A stretch of 30,149 nucleotides of DNA from an uncultured Flavobacteriales bacterium (GTDB lineage Bacteria > Bacteroidota > Bacteroidia > Flavobacteriales_D > Crocinitomicaceae). The stretch lies in the NCBI GenBank assembly GCA_903879765.1, contig CAIRMS010000263.1, positions 1 to 30,149 of the forward strand, given 5' to 3'. Below are positions 1 to 9,400 of the stretch, one piece after another. The position numbers were made by a program, and so were the translations under genes. The notes under the pieces are model-generated. The model had not been told where the DNA came from. It saw only the letters and a list, made by a program, of their open reading frames with translations, and ran no database searches. Each line of letters opens with the position of its first letter. Position 1 is the first letter of the stretch.

Positions 1-24
1 CCCTATTTCGAATTCCCACATAAC

Positions 25-51
25 AAAAAAAGGCCGGTTAAACCGGCCTTT
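25..51 (-). terminator. Rho-independent terminator of the 611-aa secreted protein gene
   Basis: On the minus strand a perfect 10-bp stem (AAAGGCCGGT / ACCGGCCTTT, positions 42-51 and 29-38) with a 3-nt loop is followed by a run of seven T (positions 25-31, partly overlapping the stem). It lies 20 nt past the stop codon at 71-73. The stem is close to palindromic, but no T run of similar length follows it on the plus strand, so it should work mainly for minus-strand transcripts. Confidence 0.9.
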
Positions 52-70
52 CAAGATTTTAACTCAATAC

Positions 71-1906
71 TTATTTTTTAACGAATTTTTTTGTCAATAC
101 CGTTCCGTTAGAAGTAATATTCACAAAGTATACTCCGCTATTCCATTTAGCTGATTCAAGTGCCACATTGTGCGTTCCTGAAGTCAATTGGTTTAACGCT
201 GTGTTTTGAACTTCTTTACCAGCAACATCCAATACTGAAATCGTTACATCAGAAGCATTCATTAATTCGAATTGTAATGAAGCCACTCCATTTGAAGGGT
301 TTGGCATTATCACAGCTTGCTGAACTTGTTCGATTTCTTCTGTTCCTAAAACTGGGTCAAAATTCAAGCGTACATAAGGAGTTGAGTTTTGGTAGAACAA
401 TGTAGATGTTGTGATGTCATTTCCATCCAAGAAGAAAGATGTTTGATCAGGTGATGTACCTGCATTCGATACTTTCAATCCGCCAGTGTATGATCCTACA
501 ACAGCCAAGTAAGTTGTTCCAGCAGTTACGTTTACGTATGGATCTAATTCGATCACAAGGTTTGTGTTCAAGTTATTTGCAGCCAAAATGATTGGAGCCG
601 ATTCTGATTCATAAACAAAGTCACCTGAAACAGGGTCAATGGAATACAATTTCGTGTAAATTTCTGTTCCAACTGTTGCACCACTTGTTCCGCCAGGTAG
701 ACGAACATTGATTGCTTTCAATAAATCATCTTGGAAAATATCATACAAGTTTCCTGCTTCAAATCCATCGACACCATTCGATGTGCTTCCAGAAACAACA
801 TTGTTATCACGTGCGTAAATAAAGTTTGAGACGTTGAAAGTGATGTCAGACATCGCATTGTTTGCAGCTACATCATCTGTTGAATCTGAAGTAATATTAC
901 GCGTTACTGTGTAAGAACCTACTGTAGCAGCAGGTGTAAATTGTGTTGCAACTGTCACATTTAAGGTATCTAAAGACACGATTGCAACTGGCGCACTAGA
1001 ACCTACAAAAGCGCCACTGTTTACATTCACGTTTAATTTCACATTCGATTGATTGTTCACACCACCATTGAAGATGTCAGCAGAGAAATCAATTGGAGCA
1101 ACTTGTGCCGTAGGGATTTGGTAGTAATGAAGTCCAACTGAACCCCAGTCTGAACCAGTTACAGCAAGGTCGTTTGTTGGATTTGTCACCAATTTCACGT
1201 CATCAATGTACCAACCATATGTGATCCATACATTTGGATTCGTAGCTGAATTTGGATAGTTTGTTGTCCACTGGAAACGGATCCAAAGTTGACTTGGGGC
1301 ACCTGTTAAAAATGGAGCCAAGTTTAACGATTTTGAATCTGGGTTTGTGTATGCAGATCCACCAGCAGCAGATAAAACAGATTTGTCTAAGTTATCTCCA
1401 ACAGAAACCCAAGTTGTTCCGTTGGTACTGATTAACATTTCTTGCAAGTCGTTGAAACGCGCACCGTATTGTTTAAATTGCAATGAGATTTGATTTGAAC
1501 CACCTAGCGCAGCTACATCAATTGGAGTTGCAGTTGTCATTGTATAAACAACATTCAAGGCTTGAGAAGCAGGAGAAGCAGTTGGATCACCGTTTACCAA
1601 TTCCGCATAGTTTCCACCTGATGTTGAGTTGATTCCTGATGATGCCCACCATCCGTCAGATGCACTATTGATATTCCAACCAAAGTCGATTCCAGTTTGA
1701 CCATTATTGTCTACTGTCCAGTTTGCTGGGGTAGAAAAGTCATCAGACCAAATGGTAACACCTAGTGCTTTTTCAGTTGGTTGAATTGCTCCAGCATGAA
1801 TTGGTGCTTTAACCAAATCTTGGAACGTTGCTAATTTTGGTGCTTTTTGTGCAAGCGCCATCGCAGAAGAGGCAATCACAACAGCAGAGAGTAAAACTTT
1901 TTTCAT
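71..1906 (-). CDS. T9SS type A sorting domain protein with choice-of-anchor J/MAM-like domain
   Basis: A secreted or cell-surface protein of 611 aa with no enzyme motif that I can recognise. The first 20 residues (MKKVLLSAVVIASSAMALAQ) form a clear Sec signal peptide. Residues about 50-240 look like a choice-of-anchor J/MAM-type beta-sandwich: a DDFST start, a central GWWASSG stretch and the ending YGWYIDDVKL. Residues about 245-365 resemble a CARDB-like adhesion domain (NDLAVTG start, DVAANNAMSD near the end). Residues about 366-520 form a further beta-rich domain. The last 85 residues are a T9SS type A tail (IMPNPSNG, ISVLDVAGKEV, GVYFVNIT, KKFVKK), so export by T9SS is expected. The gene has its own promoter overlapping the stop of the upstream amidase gene and its own terminator, so it is probably a single-gene unit. 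The target it binds is unknown. Confidence 0.9.
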   Translation of the reverse strand: MKKVLLSAVVIASSAMALAQKAPKLATFQDLVKAPIHAGAIQPTEKALGVTIWSDDFSTPANWTVDNNGQTGIDFGWNINSASDGWWASSGINSTSGGNYAELVNGDPTASPASQALNVVYTMTTATPIDVAALGGSNQISLQFKQYGARFNDLQEMLISTNGTTWVSVGDNLDKSVLSAAGGSAYTNPDSKSLNLAPFLTGAPSQLWIRFQWTTNYPNSATNPNVWITYGWYIDDVKLVTNPTNDLAVTGSDWGSVGLHYYQIPTAQVAPIDFSADIFNGGVNNQSNVKLNVNVNSGAFVGSSAPVAIVSLDTLNVTVATQFTPAATVGSYTVTRNITSDSTDDVAANNAMSDITFNVSNFIYARDNNVVSGSTSNGVDGFEAGNLYDIFQDDLLKAINVRLPGGTSGATVGTEIYTKLYSIDPVSGDFVYESESAPIILAANNLNTNLVIELDPYVNVTAGTTYLAVVGSYTGGLKVSNAGTSPDQTSFFLDGNDITTSTLFYQNSTPYVRLNFDPVLGTEEIEQVQQAVIMPNPSNGVASLQFELMNASDVTISVLDVAGKEVQNTALNQLTSGTHNVALESAKWNSGVYFVNITSNGTVLTKKFVKK

Positions 1907-1929
1907 TTTGTAAGGGTTTTTCTTGTTAT

Positions 1930-1959
1930 CAAATATACAAACTATTTCCTATCCTTCAA
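1930..1959 (-). promoter_or_regulatory. Bacteroidota-type promoter (TTG-N19-TAnnTTTG)
   Basis: On the minus strand TTG (1957-1959), preceded by more T, is followed after exactly 19 nt by TATATTTG (1930-1937), a full match to the Bacteroidota -7 element TAnnTTTG at the known spacing. Transcription would start near 1923-1925, giving a leader of about 17 nt before the ATG at 1906. The promoter overlaps the 3' end of the amidase gene (stop 1942-1944). Confidence 0.65.
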
Positions 1960-2715
1960 AAAAGGAAGTTGAATACGCAAATTTTGAATATCAGACTTTG
2001 AGAGTATTACTGTTTGAACAGATTCTTGGTCATTTAATTCAATTACTGTTTCGCCGAGTCCGTTGTAAATAGCAGATGAACCTGAATACGTTAGATTATT
2101 CCCATCAATTCCTATGCGATTCACACCAATTGTATAACATTGGTTCTCTATTGCACGCGCTCGAAGTAAGGTCTTCCAATGCAACACGCGCTTATTGGGC
2201 CAATTCGCCACATATAAGAGCACATCGTAAGCTGCCTCTCCGGTTGCTTCAATTCGATTGCGGATCAGTTCAGGGAAGCGCAAATCATAACATATCTGTA
2301 AATTGAATTTCCAGCCTTTGAAGTCAACTATTGTCTCGGTAGTGCCTTCAGTGAAAACTTTGTCCTCTCCGCCTAAACCAAATGAGCGACGTTTATCGTA
2401 GTGAGTTACGTTCGATGAAGGCTCAACAAACACCCCGCGATTGAAAAAATGCTCGTTTTCACGAACCATGAAAGAAGTATAGATTGCTGCATTTAATTTT
2501 GATGACCAATTTCTTAAAAAAGAAAGCGCTTCGTTATTGCTCCATTCTTCAGCAAGATTAGTATCCATTGAAAAACCAGTGTGAAACATTTCTGGTAAAA
2601 CGATGACATCCGTTTCTGGAAGATTTTGCAATAAATGTTCAATCCGTTTATAATTAGCGGAAATATTTTCCCAAATTTGGTCGAATTGAACAATCGTTAT
2701 TCTTAAATCGAACAT
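1942..2715 (-). CDS. yafV: Omega-amidase of the nitrilase superfamily (YafV-like)
   Basis: A carbon-nitrogen hydrolase of 257 aa, the usual length of YafV-type omega-amidases. The catalytic triad of the nitrilase family is visible: Glu42 in LPEMFHTGF, Lys108 in YDKRRSF and Cys142 in LQICYDLRFPEL. The conserved YVANWPNKRVLHWKTLL and RAIENQCYTIGVNRIG stretches also fit YafV. Family members hydrolyse alpha-ketoglutaramate to 2-oxoglutarate and ammonia, and also alpha-ketosuccinamate. There is no signal peptide, so it should be cytoplasmic. The start overlaps the end of the upstream aminotransferase gene by 13 nt, so translation is probably coupled. That pairing supports removal of the keto-acid amide made when glutamine is the amino donor. 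The activity is inferred from family and context. Confidence 0.93.
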   Translation of the reverse strand: MFDLRITIVQFDQIWENISANYKRIEHLLQNLPETDVIVLPEMFHTGFSMDTNLAEEWSNNEALSFLRNWSSKLNAAIYTSFMVRENEHFFNRGVFVEPSSNVTHYDKRRSFGLGGEDKVFTEGTTETIVDFKGWKFNLQICYDLRFPELIRNRIEATGEAAYDVLLYVANWPNKRVLHWKTLLRARAIENQCYTIGVNRIGIDGNNLTYSGSSAIYNGLGETVIELNDQESVQTVILSKSDIQNLRIQLPFLKDRK

Positions 2716-3830
2716 AATCTTTCGGCGGCTTTACGTAACGTTTCATTATCTTTTGCAAAACAAAAACGAATTAATTTTCGATCTGTGCCATCCGCGTTAA
2801 AAACAGACAGTGGTATGCTTGCTACTCCGATTTCTTTGGTCATTTTGATGGCAAAATCAACATCCGATTCATTCGATATTTGATCAAAAGAGGCCACTTG
2901 AAAATAAGAACCTTCAGATGGTAATAGTTGAAAACGACTTTTTCTTAATAATGATTGAAAGAAATCACGTTTTTCTTGATAAAATGGGCCAAGTTCTTCT
3001 AAGTTTTTTTCAGGCAAATAAGCAGCCAAAGTTGCTTGAGCATGGCTGTTTACACAAAATACCAAGAATTGATGCACTTTTTGAATCTCTTTCATTAACA
3101 CTGGTGGAGCGACTAAATAACCGATTTTCCAACCTGTTATGTGAAAGGTTTTTCCAAAAGAAGAAACAATAATTGTCCGGTCTTTTAAGCCTTCTATTTG
3201 ATGTGCCGAAATATGTTTTTTTTCAAAAGTGATAAATTCATACACTTCATCAGAAAGCACATAGAGATTTGGGAAATCATTTAAAAGTGCTTGCAATTCA
3301 CGGAAATCATCCATAGTCCATATGCGTCCACTCGGATTATGAGGATTGTTCGTGATAATCAATCGTGTATTCTTGTTTACAGAAGAACGAATACGTTCCC
3401 AATCGGGTAAGAAATCCTCAGTTAATGGAATTCTCACTGCTTTCGCATTTGAGAGGATAACTGGACTTTCGTAGCAATCGTAACTTGGATCCAAGATGAT
3501 TACTTCTTCCCCTGGATGAACGAGGGCTTGAATTGTTGCAAAAATCGCTTGGGTTGCTCCTGCGGTAATCAAAACATCTGATTCGTGGACTTCCACGCTG
3601 TAATGTTCCTTCACTTTAAGAGATATTTCTTGTCGAAGCTTAGGTAATCCTGCCATAGGAGCATACTGATGAACATTTAAAGATGCTTGTTCCTTAAAAA
3701 TGTTCAATAATCGTTCGTCTATAGGAAAATTAGGGAAACCTTGAGATAGGTTATATGCATTATGTTCAGCTGCCAAAGAAGACATGACTGAGAATATTGT
3801 TGTTCCTACATTTGGTAACTTGGATTTCAC
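2703..3830 (-). CDS. ybdL: PLP-dependent methionine aminotransferase (YbdL family)
   Basis: A cytoplasmic class I/II (fold type I) aminotransferase of 375 aa. The N-terminus (LPNVGTTIFSVMSSLAAEHN, then NLSQGFPNF) closely follows the E. coli YbdL pattern. PLP-site residues are visible: Asn165 in NNPHNPSG, Asp194 and Tyr197 in LSDEVYEF, and the Schiff-base Lys227 in SSFGKTFHITGWKIGY. A late Arg in the LIRFCFAK stretch should bind the substrate carboxylate. YbdL and its glutamine transaminase K-like relatives transfer amino groups among methionine, aromatic amino acids, glutamine and their keto acids. With the overlapping omega-amidase gene, the likely role is turning 4-methylthio-2-oxobutanoate into methionine with glutamine as donor. 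It lies 64 nt after the OmpA-family gene, and I see no terminator between them, so read-through from the adhesin operon is possible. Confidence 0.93.
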   Translation of the reverse strand: MKSKLPNVGTTIFSVMSSLAAEHNAYNLSQGFPNFPIDERLLNIFKEQASLNVHQYAPMAGLPKLRQEISLKVKEHYSVEVHESDVLITAGATQAIFATIQALVHPGEEVIILDPSYDCYESPVILSNAKAVRIPLTEDFLPDWERIRSSVNKNTRLIITNNPHNPSGRIWTMDDFRELQALLNDFPNLYVLSDEVYEFITFEKKHISAHQIEGLKDRTIIVSSFGKTFHITGWKIGYLVAPPVLMKEIQKVHQFLVFCVNSHAQATLAAYLPEKNLEELGPFYQEKRDFFQSLLRKSRFQLLPSEGSYFQVASFDQISNESDVDFAIKMTKEIGVASIPLSVFNADGTDRKLIRFCFAKDNETLRKAAERLCSI

Positions 3831-3894
3831 TTAGCTTATCACTAAACTTAACAGAACGGTGAATAAAACGTTAACATGATTCTTACAGCGACGA

Positions 3895-5472
3895 TTACTT
3901 ATTATCTCCAGTAGAGATACTAAGGCTTTTCACCATAAATTCAGTACGACGATTCAGTTGATTGTCGCTAATAGAACAATTAGATTTTACTATCCCTTCA
4001 CATGGACAATTAACTTTTAAAGCTGATTCACCATACCCTTTGAATGTAATTCTTTCCGGGTTAGAAATGCGTGCCTTAATGTAGTTTGCAGCGGAAAGTG
4101 CTCTTCTGTTGGATAAGTCAAGGTTGTAAATGCTTGGACCACGACAATCTGTGTGAGAACCTAGTTCAAGCTCAATCTTTTCATGTTTGTTCATGAAAAC
4201 AATTACTTTATCCAACTCAACGATTGCATCAGCACGTAAATCTGCTTTATCGAAATCGTAATAAATCGTTTTTAAACCTAACAAATCATTCAGGATTAGA
4301 TCATCTTTAAGCGGAGTTAAGTTTAGATCAACCAAACTTGCTACATCAATTTTGTTTGAATCTACAGGTGTGAAAATGAAAGAAACATCTTTAGAAATAT
4401 ATCCCTCTTTCTCCAATGAAACAGTCAGTTTCATTGGTTTTCCAATAGATAAACTATCCATTTTCTGCAAGAAATGCCCGTATTCATCCGTTGATCCTTT
4501 AAACAAAATTTGACCAGTTGAATCATCTATGATTTTAAGGTTTACGGAAGCAAGGTCTTTCAATGTTTCATTGTCTTTCACCACATATGTTAGATTAACA
4601 TCTGTAAACATATCGACAAAACGGAACTCAAAAACATCATCCGTTGATCCATTCGTTGCTCTGTTAGATGTCAGGTAACCTGTTTTTTCATCTAAGAACA
4701 TGATGGCAAGATCATCAAATTTAGAGTTTAACTTTTCTCCTAAATTCTTCACTTCCATGTTTTCTAAAACAAAAAGATCATACCCACCTAATGTATTAAA
4801 TGCATTAGACGTGAAATAAACTTTATTATTCATGACATAAGGAAAACAATCGTGACCGGCTGAATTAACATTACGAACCGATTCCTTTACGCCGAATTTT
4901 TTTCCGTCAAAACTTGCGCGGTAAATATCCATTCCTCCTGCACCTCCAGGCATATCTGAAACAAAATACAAGGTGTTATTCTTTTCATCATAAAATGGAT
5001 GAGTAACATTGTACTTATCATCATTAAAAGGTACTGCTACTGGTTTACTCCATTCACCTTTATCGTTTTTAACGGAATAATGAATCGTTAATTTCTCGTA
5101 TTCATTTGAACCAAAGTTATTCGTAAAAAACAACAAGTTACCTGCTGCATTTGAACTTACTGGACCGTCATAAAAACAAGAATTAATATTTAATAATCCC
5201 TTTGTCTCCTCACTTAACAGTTTTGCGTCTTTCGTTTTACACCCCTCCACCTCGTATAAATCAGAGTATGGTTTTTTTGTAAATGGGTCCATCATGATAT
5301 CCTCACATGGATCTTTTGAAGCAGACAATACATACAATTTGTCCCCTATTTTTCTCGTTCCAAAATCATCGAACGATGTGTTGAAACATGCAGGAGTTAA
5401 TTGTACGTCTTGTTGAGCTAAAAGATTACCCGTAGCAAGTAAAGCAAGAAAAGTGATTAAAACAAAACGCAT
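3895..5472 (-). CDS. OmpA-family protein with PD40 propeller repeats (SprD-like)
   Basis: A 525-aa envelope protein. Residues 1-20 (MRFVLITFLALLATGNLLAQ) are a signal peptide. Residues about 80-290 contain PD40/WD40-like beta-propeller repeats (for example THPFYDEKNNTLYFVSDMPG, and FPYVMNNKVYFTS). Residues about 293-385 look like a carboxypeptidase-regulatory or Cna-B-like beta domain. Residues about 395-520 are an OmpA C-terminal peptidoglycan-binding domain with the expected IYYDFDKADLR, GSHTDCRG, NLDLSNRRALSAANYI and LNRRTEF motifs. It lacks the N-terminal TPR repeats of PorE. It lies 17 nt after the porP/sprF-like gene and shares its operon with the giant adhesin. By analogy with SprD beside SprB in Flavobacterium johnsoniae, it probably helps anchor or present the adhesin system at the cell wall. 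The exact role is inferred. Confidence 0.9.
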   Translation of the reverse strand: MRFVLITFLALLATGNLLAQQDVQLTPACFNTSFDDFGTRKIGDKLYVLSASKDPCEDIMMDPFTKKPYSDLYEVEGCKTKDAKLLSEETKGLLNINSCFYDGPVSSNAAGNLLFFTNNFGSNEYEKLTIHYSVKNDKGEWSKPVAVPFNDDKYNVTHPFYDEKNNTLYFVSDMPGGAGGMDIYRASFDGKKFGVKESVRNVNSAGHDCFPYVMNNKVYFTSNAFNTLGGYDLFVLENMEVKNLGEKLNSKFDDLAIMFLDEKTGYLTSNRATNGSTDDVFEFRFVDMFTDVNLTYVVKDNETLKDLASVNLKIIDDSTGQILFKGSTDEYGHFLQKMDSLSIGKPMKLTVSLEKEGYISKDVSFIFTPVDSNKIDVASLVDLNLTPLKDDLILNDLLGLKTIYYDFDKADLRADAIVELDKVIVFMNKHEKIELELGSHTDCRGPSIYNLDLSNRRALSAANYIKARISNPERITFKGYGESALKVNCPCEGIVKSNCSISDNQLNRRTEFMVKSLSISTGDNK

Positions 5473-5489
5473 CAGCTAGTATCTATTTA

Positions 5490-6410
5490 TCAGTTGAAGA
5501 AACGAGGTCCTTGGCAACGACTTGGGTTATTATTAAATTTCCAACGCAAAGCAATCTCATGGGATTGAACAGTTACTTTGTTCATGTTAGATGTTGGGAA
5601 TGAATAGGAATAGCCAAGGTAAAAACGATTATTAATATCGTAACCTACTATCGCTCCTATTGAACTTTTCAACTGATAGCTAATTCCGAAATCTAAGCCC
5701 ATTTTATGAGTCATGATTGCATTTAAGTCAACAGTCCAAGGTAAACCTTCCATGTAACGCGCCACAACATTCGGACGTAATTGCCACATTGGATTGATTG
5801 TTACCGTTCCGCCCATATAACCTACGTATCCACCTTTTGCGTCTACATACAAGTTTGTGTTTCTATTCTTAAATACAGTCTGTCCAACGCGAGGCTGAGA
5901 AAAACCAAGATAAAAATTCTTGTGATATAATAAAACACCCCAACCTGCATTAAAGGTCAAACCAGTTGATAAATTGGTTAACATATCTGGATCAAATGGC
6001 TGGGTGATATCCAATTCTGTCAAATTAACAGAAGTGTTACCAGCGATTGCACGTAAACCTAAGGACAACTTCCAAGCATTATTCAATTTTAAATGATATG
6101 CACCATTTACTGCAAATTGAGTAGTGCTCACAGGACCTAATTCATCTTGTAACAATGTTCCTCCGAGTCCGAAATTCTTCAATAAATTGAAATTTCCTGA
6201 AAGCGTCATGGTTTTTGGCGCACCTTTAAATCCTCCCCATTGTGCATTTGCCAATGTTGAAACATCGTTGTAAGAGTTTGCGCCAGCCTGTGCCGGGTTC
6301 AGCATCAACGCATTGAACTGATTTTGTCTGTAGTTTGGATCTTGTCCTAGCGCTTGAAATGAAGCTACTACGATTCCCAATGCGACGATTATGCTATTTG
6401 TCTTTTTCAT
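5490..6410 (-). CDS. PorP/SprF-family type IX secretion outer-membrane protein
   Basis: A 306-aa protein of the PorP/SprF family. It has a signal peptide (MKKTNSIIVALGIVVASFQA, cleavage near LGQ) and the family's N-terminal hallmark YRQNQFNALMLNPAQAGANS. The rest is made of alternating beta strands ending in YSYSFPTSNMNKVTVQSHEI and ALRWKF, as expected for an outer-membrane barrel. In gliding flavobacteria SprF is needed for secretion of the adhesin SprB, and type B cargo generally relies on a neighbouring SprF-like protein. Here the gene starts 21 nt after the stop of the SprB-like adhesin and is followed 17 nt later by the OmpA-family gene, so this is most likely the partner of that adhesin. 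It is probably not the housekeeping PorP, because no core T9SS genes lie nearby. Confidence 0.93.
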   Translation of the reverse strand: MKKTNSIIVALGIVVASFQALGQDPNYRQNQFNALMLNPAQAGANSYNDVSTLANAQWGGFKGAPKTMTLSGNFNLLKNFGLGGTLLQDELGPVSTTQFAVNGAYHLKLNNAWKLSLGLRAIAGNTSVNLTELDITQPFDPDMLTNLSTGLTFNAGWGVLLYHKNFYLGFSQPRVGQTVFKNRNTNLYVDAKGGYVGYMGGTVTINPMWQLRPNVVARYMEGLPWTVDLNAIMTHKMGLDFGISYQLKSSIGAIVGYDINNRFYLGYSYSFPTSNMNKVTVQSHEIALRWKFNNNPSRCQGPRFFN

Positions 6411-6431
6411 ATCAATTGTTATCTATGAATG

Positions 6432-9400
6432 TTATTTTTGAACGCGGTTGATGTATACATATCCATTTACAACTAATCCGTTGTCGAATGTGAAAATGTA
6501 ATAGTAAGTACCATCTGGAACTTGTGTTCCTGAACTTAATAAAGTACCATCCCAATCATTATTGTATTCTGCACTTTCGTATACTTTCGTTCCGTATCGG
6601 CTGTAGATTGTAACCTGACGTGTTTTGTATCCTTCGATTCCTGGAATCACAAAATTATCGTTAAATCCATTTCCGTTCGGCGTAAATGCTTCTGGAATAA
6701 CTGGGCCACAAAGATCTGTATCTAAGAAATCATAAACGCCATCGTTATCACAATCTTGTCCTGCTTCAGCAAGTCCACCAAAGTCCCATTCGAAGTCATC
6801 GCTAATTCCGTCTCCATCACTATCTGAATCAAGGTAGTTAGAGATTCCGTCTCCATCGATATCATCCGTTCCTTCAACACTTGTTGAGATACCATCTCCA
6901 TCATCGTCAGAATCAAGGCTGTTCTGGATTCCGTCTCCATCAGTATCACCTACGACTTCATCAACATCATTGATACCATCACCATCATCATCTGTGTCAC
7001 ATGCATTCAACGTTCCATCGTTGTCTGTATCTGTTCCAGATGTAACAACTGTTACAAGAATGGTTGTAGTAGCAACGTTTCCGTTATTATCTGTTACTGT
7101 AACCGTAATATTGTTATCTCCGATGTTTGAACATCCAAATGTATATTGACTCAAGGTCATGGAAGCAATTCCACAGTTGTCATTAGTTCCATTATCAACA
7201 TCACTGAACGTGATTGTTGTTGAACCGTTATCGTTAATCACCACTGTGATATCATTCACGTTAATCGTTGGAAGGATATTATCCACAACATTCACAAATT
7301 GAGTTGCTGTTGATGTATTTCCTGAACCATCAACAACAGTCCATGTTACCGTTGTTAATCCCAATGGGAAGATAGCTGGTGCATTATGAGAAACCGTAGC
7401 CACAGAACAGTTGTCCGTTGCAGTTGGATTACCCAAATTCACACCAATTGCATCACATCCGAAGTTAGGAGCCATTGTAATGTTTGATGGTGGAACAATT
7501 ACTGGATTAGTATTGTCACCAATGAATACGTTGATTGGTAATGAAGTAGCAGAACATCCACTAGCATTCGTTACTGTAACAGCGTAATCACCAGATTGAT
7601 TCACAGTAATGAAAGGTGTTGATGGTCCATTTGACCATTCATAGTTAGCTCCATTTGAAGCGAACAAGATTACCGTTCCGCCAGGACACATTGTCGTTGC
7701 GCCACTTGGAGTAATGATTGGAACAACTGGGTTGTTCAATACATTCACTACTGCCGTTGCTGCATTCGAACAAGCCCCGTTTGTTACTGTATAAGTGATT
7801 GTTGTTGTTCCAGCGTTTAGACCTGTTACAATTCCTGAGTTAGAAACAGTTGCAATGAAGTTATTCGTACTTGACCATGTTCCATTGTTTGTTGAACTTG
7901 TCAAGTTGATTGTACCACCTTCACACACATTGTTTGCTCCAGTAATCGCCGCTACTGTCGGAATTGTACTAGTTGAGATCACAGTTGTCGCTGAAGTTGT
8001 CTCGCAGCCTGCTGCACTTGTTCCAACTACAAAGTAGCTTCCTGCTGTACTTACTGTGATACTTGGAGTGAAATCTCCAGTATTCCATTGGTAAGAAGCA
8101 GCACCTGTCGCCGTTAATGTTACGCTTCCACCTTGACAGAACAATGTTGGTCCGTTAGCAGTAACTGTTACCGCTGGATTAGGATTAACAATTACTGTTT
8201 GAGAAGCAGTTGACGTACAAGCAGATGCATTTGTTACGGTTACCGTATAAACACCTGCGTTGCTCACTGTAATGTTTTGAGTAGTTGCGGTTGTGACTCC
8301 ATTACTCCATAAGTATGTTAAACCGGTTCCTGATGTCGCAGACAATGTTACATTAGATCCTAAGCAAATTGCTGTTGAACCATTCGCTGTAATTGTAGCT
8401 ACACTTACTGGAAGAACTGTTACAATTGTGTTTGACCCTGCTGAAGTACATCCATTCGCATTCGTAACATCTACATGAATGTTTTCACTTGTAGAAACCA
8501 AGATTGACTGTGTTGTCTCACCTGTTGACCATACGTAGCTAGATCCACCAGTTGCTGTAAGTAAAACATTGTTACCTTGACAGAATGTCGTTGGTCCATT
8601 TGGCGTAACTACTGCTGTTGGAAGCGCATTCACTGTAACAGTGATTGCATTTGAATTTGCTGTACAACCAGCTGCATTTGTAATTGTTACAAAATATGTT
8701 CCTGAAGTATCAACTGAAATACTTTGCGTAAATTGACCATTGTTCCATAAATAGTTTGTTCCAGCTGTTGCTACAAGTGATACAGAAGAACCTTGACAGA
8801 ACGTTGTTGCACCATTAGCTGAAATCACAGCTGCAGGCAATGCATTTACATTTACTGTTGCGGATACACTTGTCGTACATCCGTTTGCATTTGTTACTGT
8901 ATATGTAATGATCGTTGAACCAGCAGCAAGCGAAGTAACTAATCCTGTTGCGTCTACAGTTCCTACGTTATTATTAGATGAAGACCAAACGCCACCTGTT
9001 GTTGCATTCGTTAATTGTGTTGTTGAACCTAAACAAACTTCTGTTGAACCCGCAATCGCCGTTACAACTGGAAGTGGATTAACTACAACCTGTGTTGTTG
9101 CTGATCTTGCTGTACATCCAGAAGAATTGGTTACAATTACATAGTAAGGACCTGTTGCGGATACTGTAATCGATGGATTCAAGTCTCCATTACTCCATTC
9201 ATAAGAAGTACCAGGACTCGCTGTTAATGTTACATTTCCTCCAGCACAGAATGTTGTGGATCCTGATGCAGAAATTGTCGCAGTAGTTCCAGCATTCACT
9301 GTCATCGCTGCATTCACTGAATTAGAACATCCATTTGCATCTATAACTGTGTAAGTAAATACAGTGTTTCCTGCTGCTACACCAGTCACAAGTCCCGTTG

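Noticed and set aside
3831..3894. Promoter for the aminotransferase gene (TAAGTTTA, minus strand)
   Set aside because: The last base of the -7 element mismatches and no TTG lies at the proper distance, so it is too weak to annotate.
6722..6949. Minus-strand frame of 75 codons rich in MetGluThrGlu
   Set aside because: It is an alternative frame of the Asp-rich TSP3-like repeats of the adhesin.
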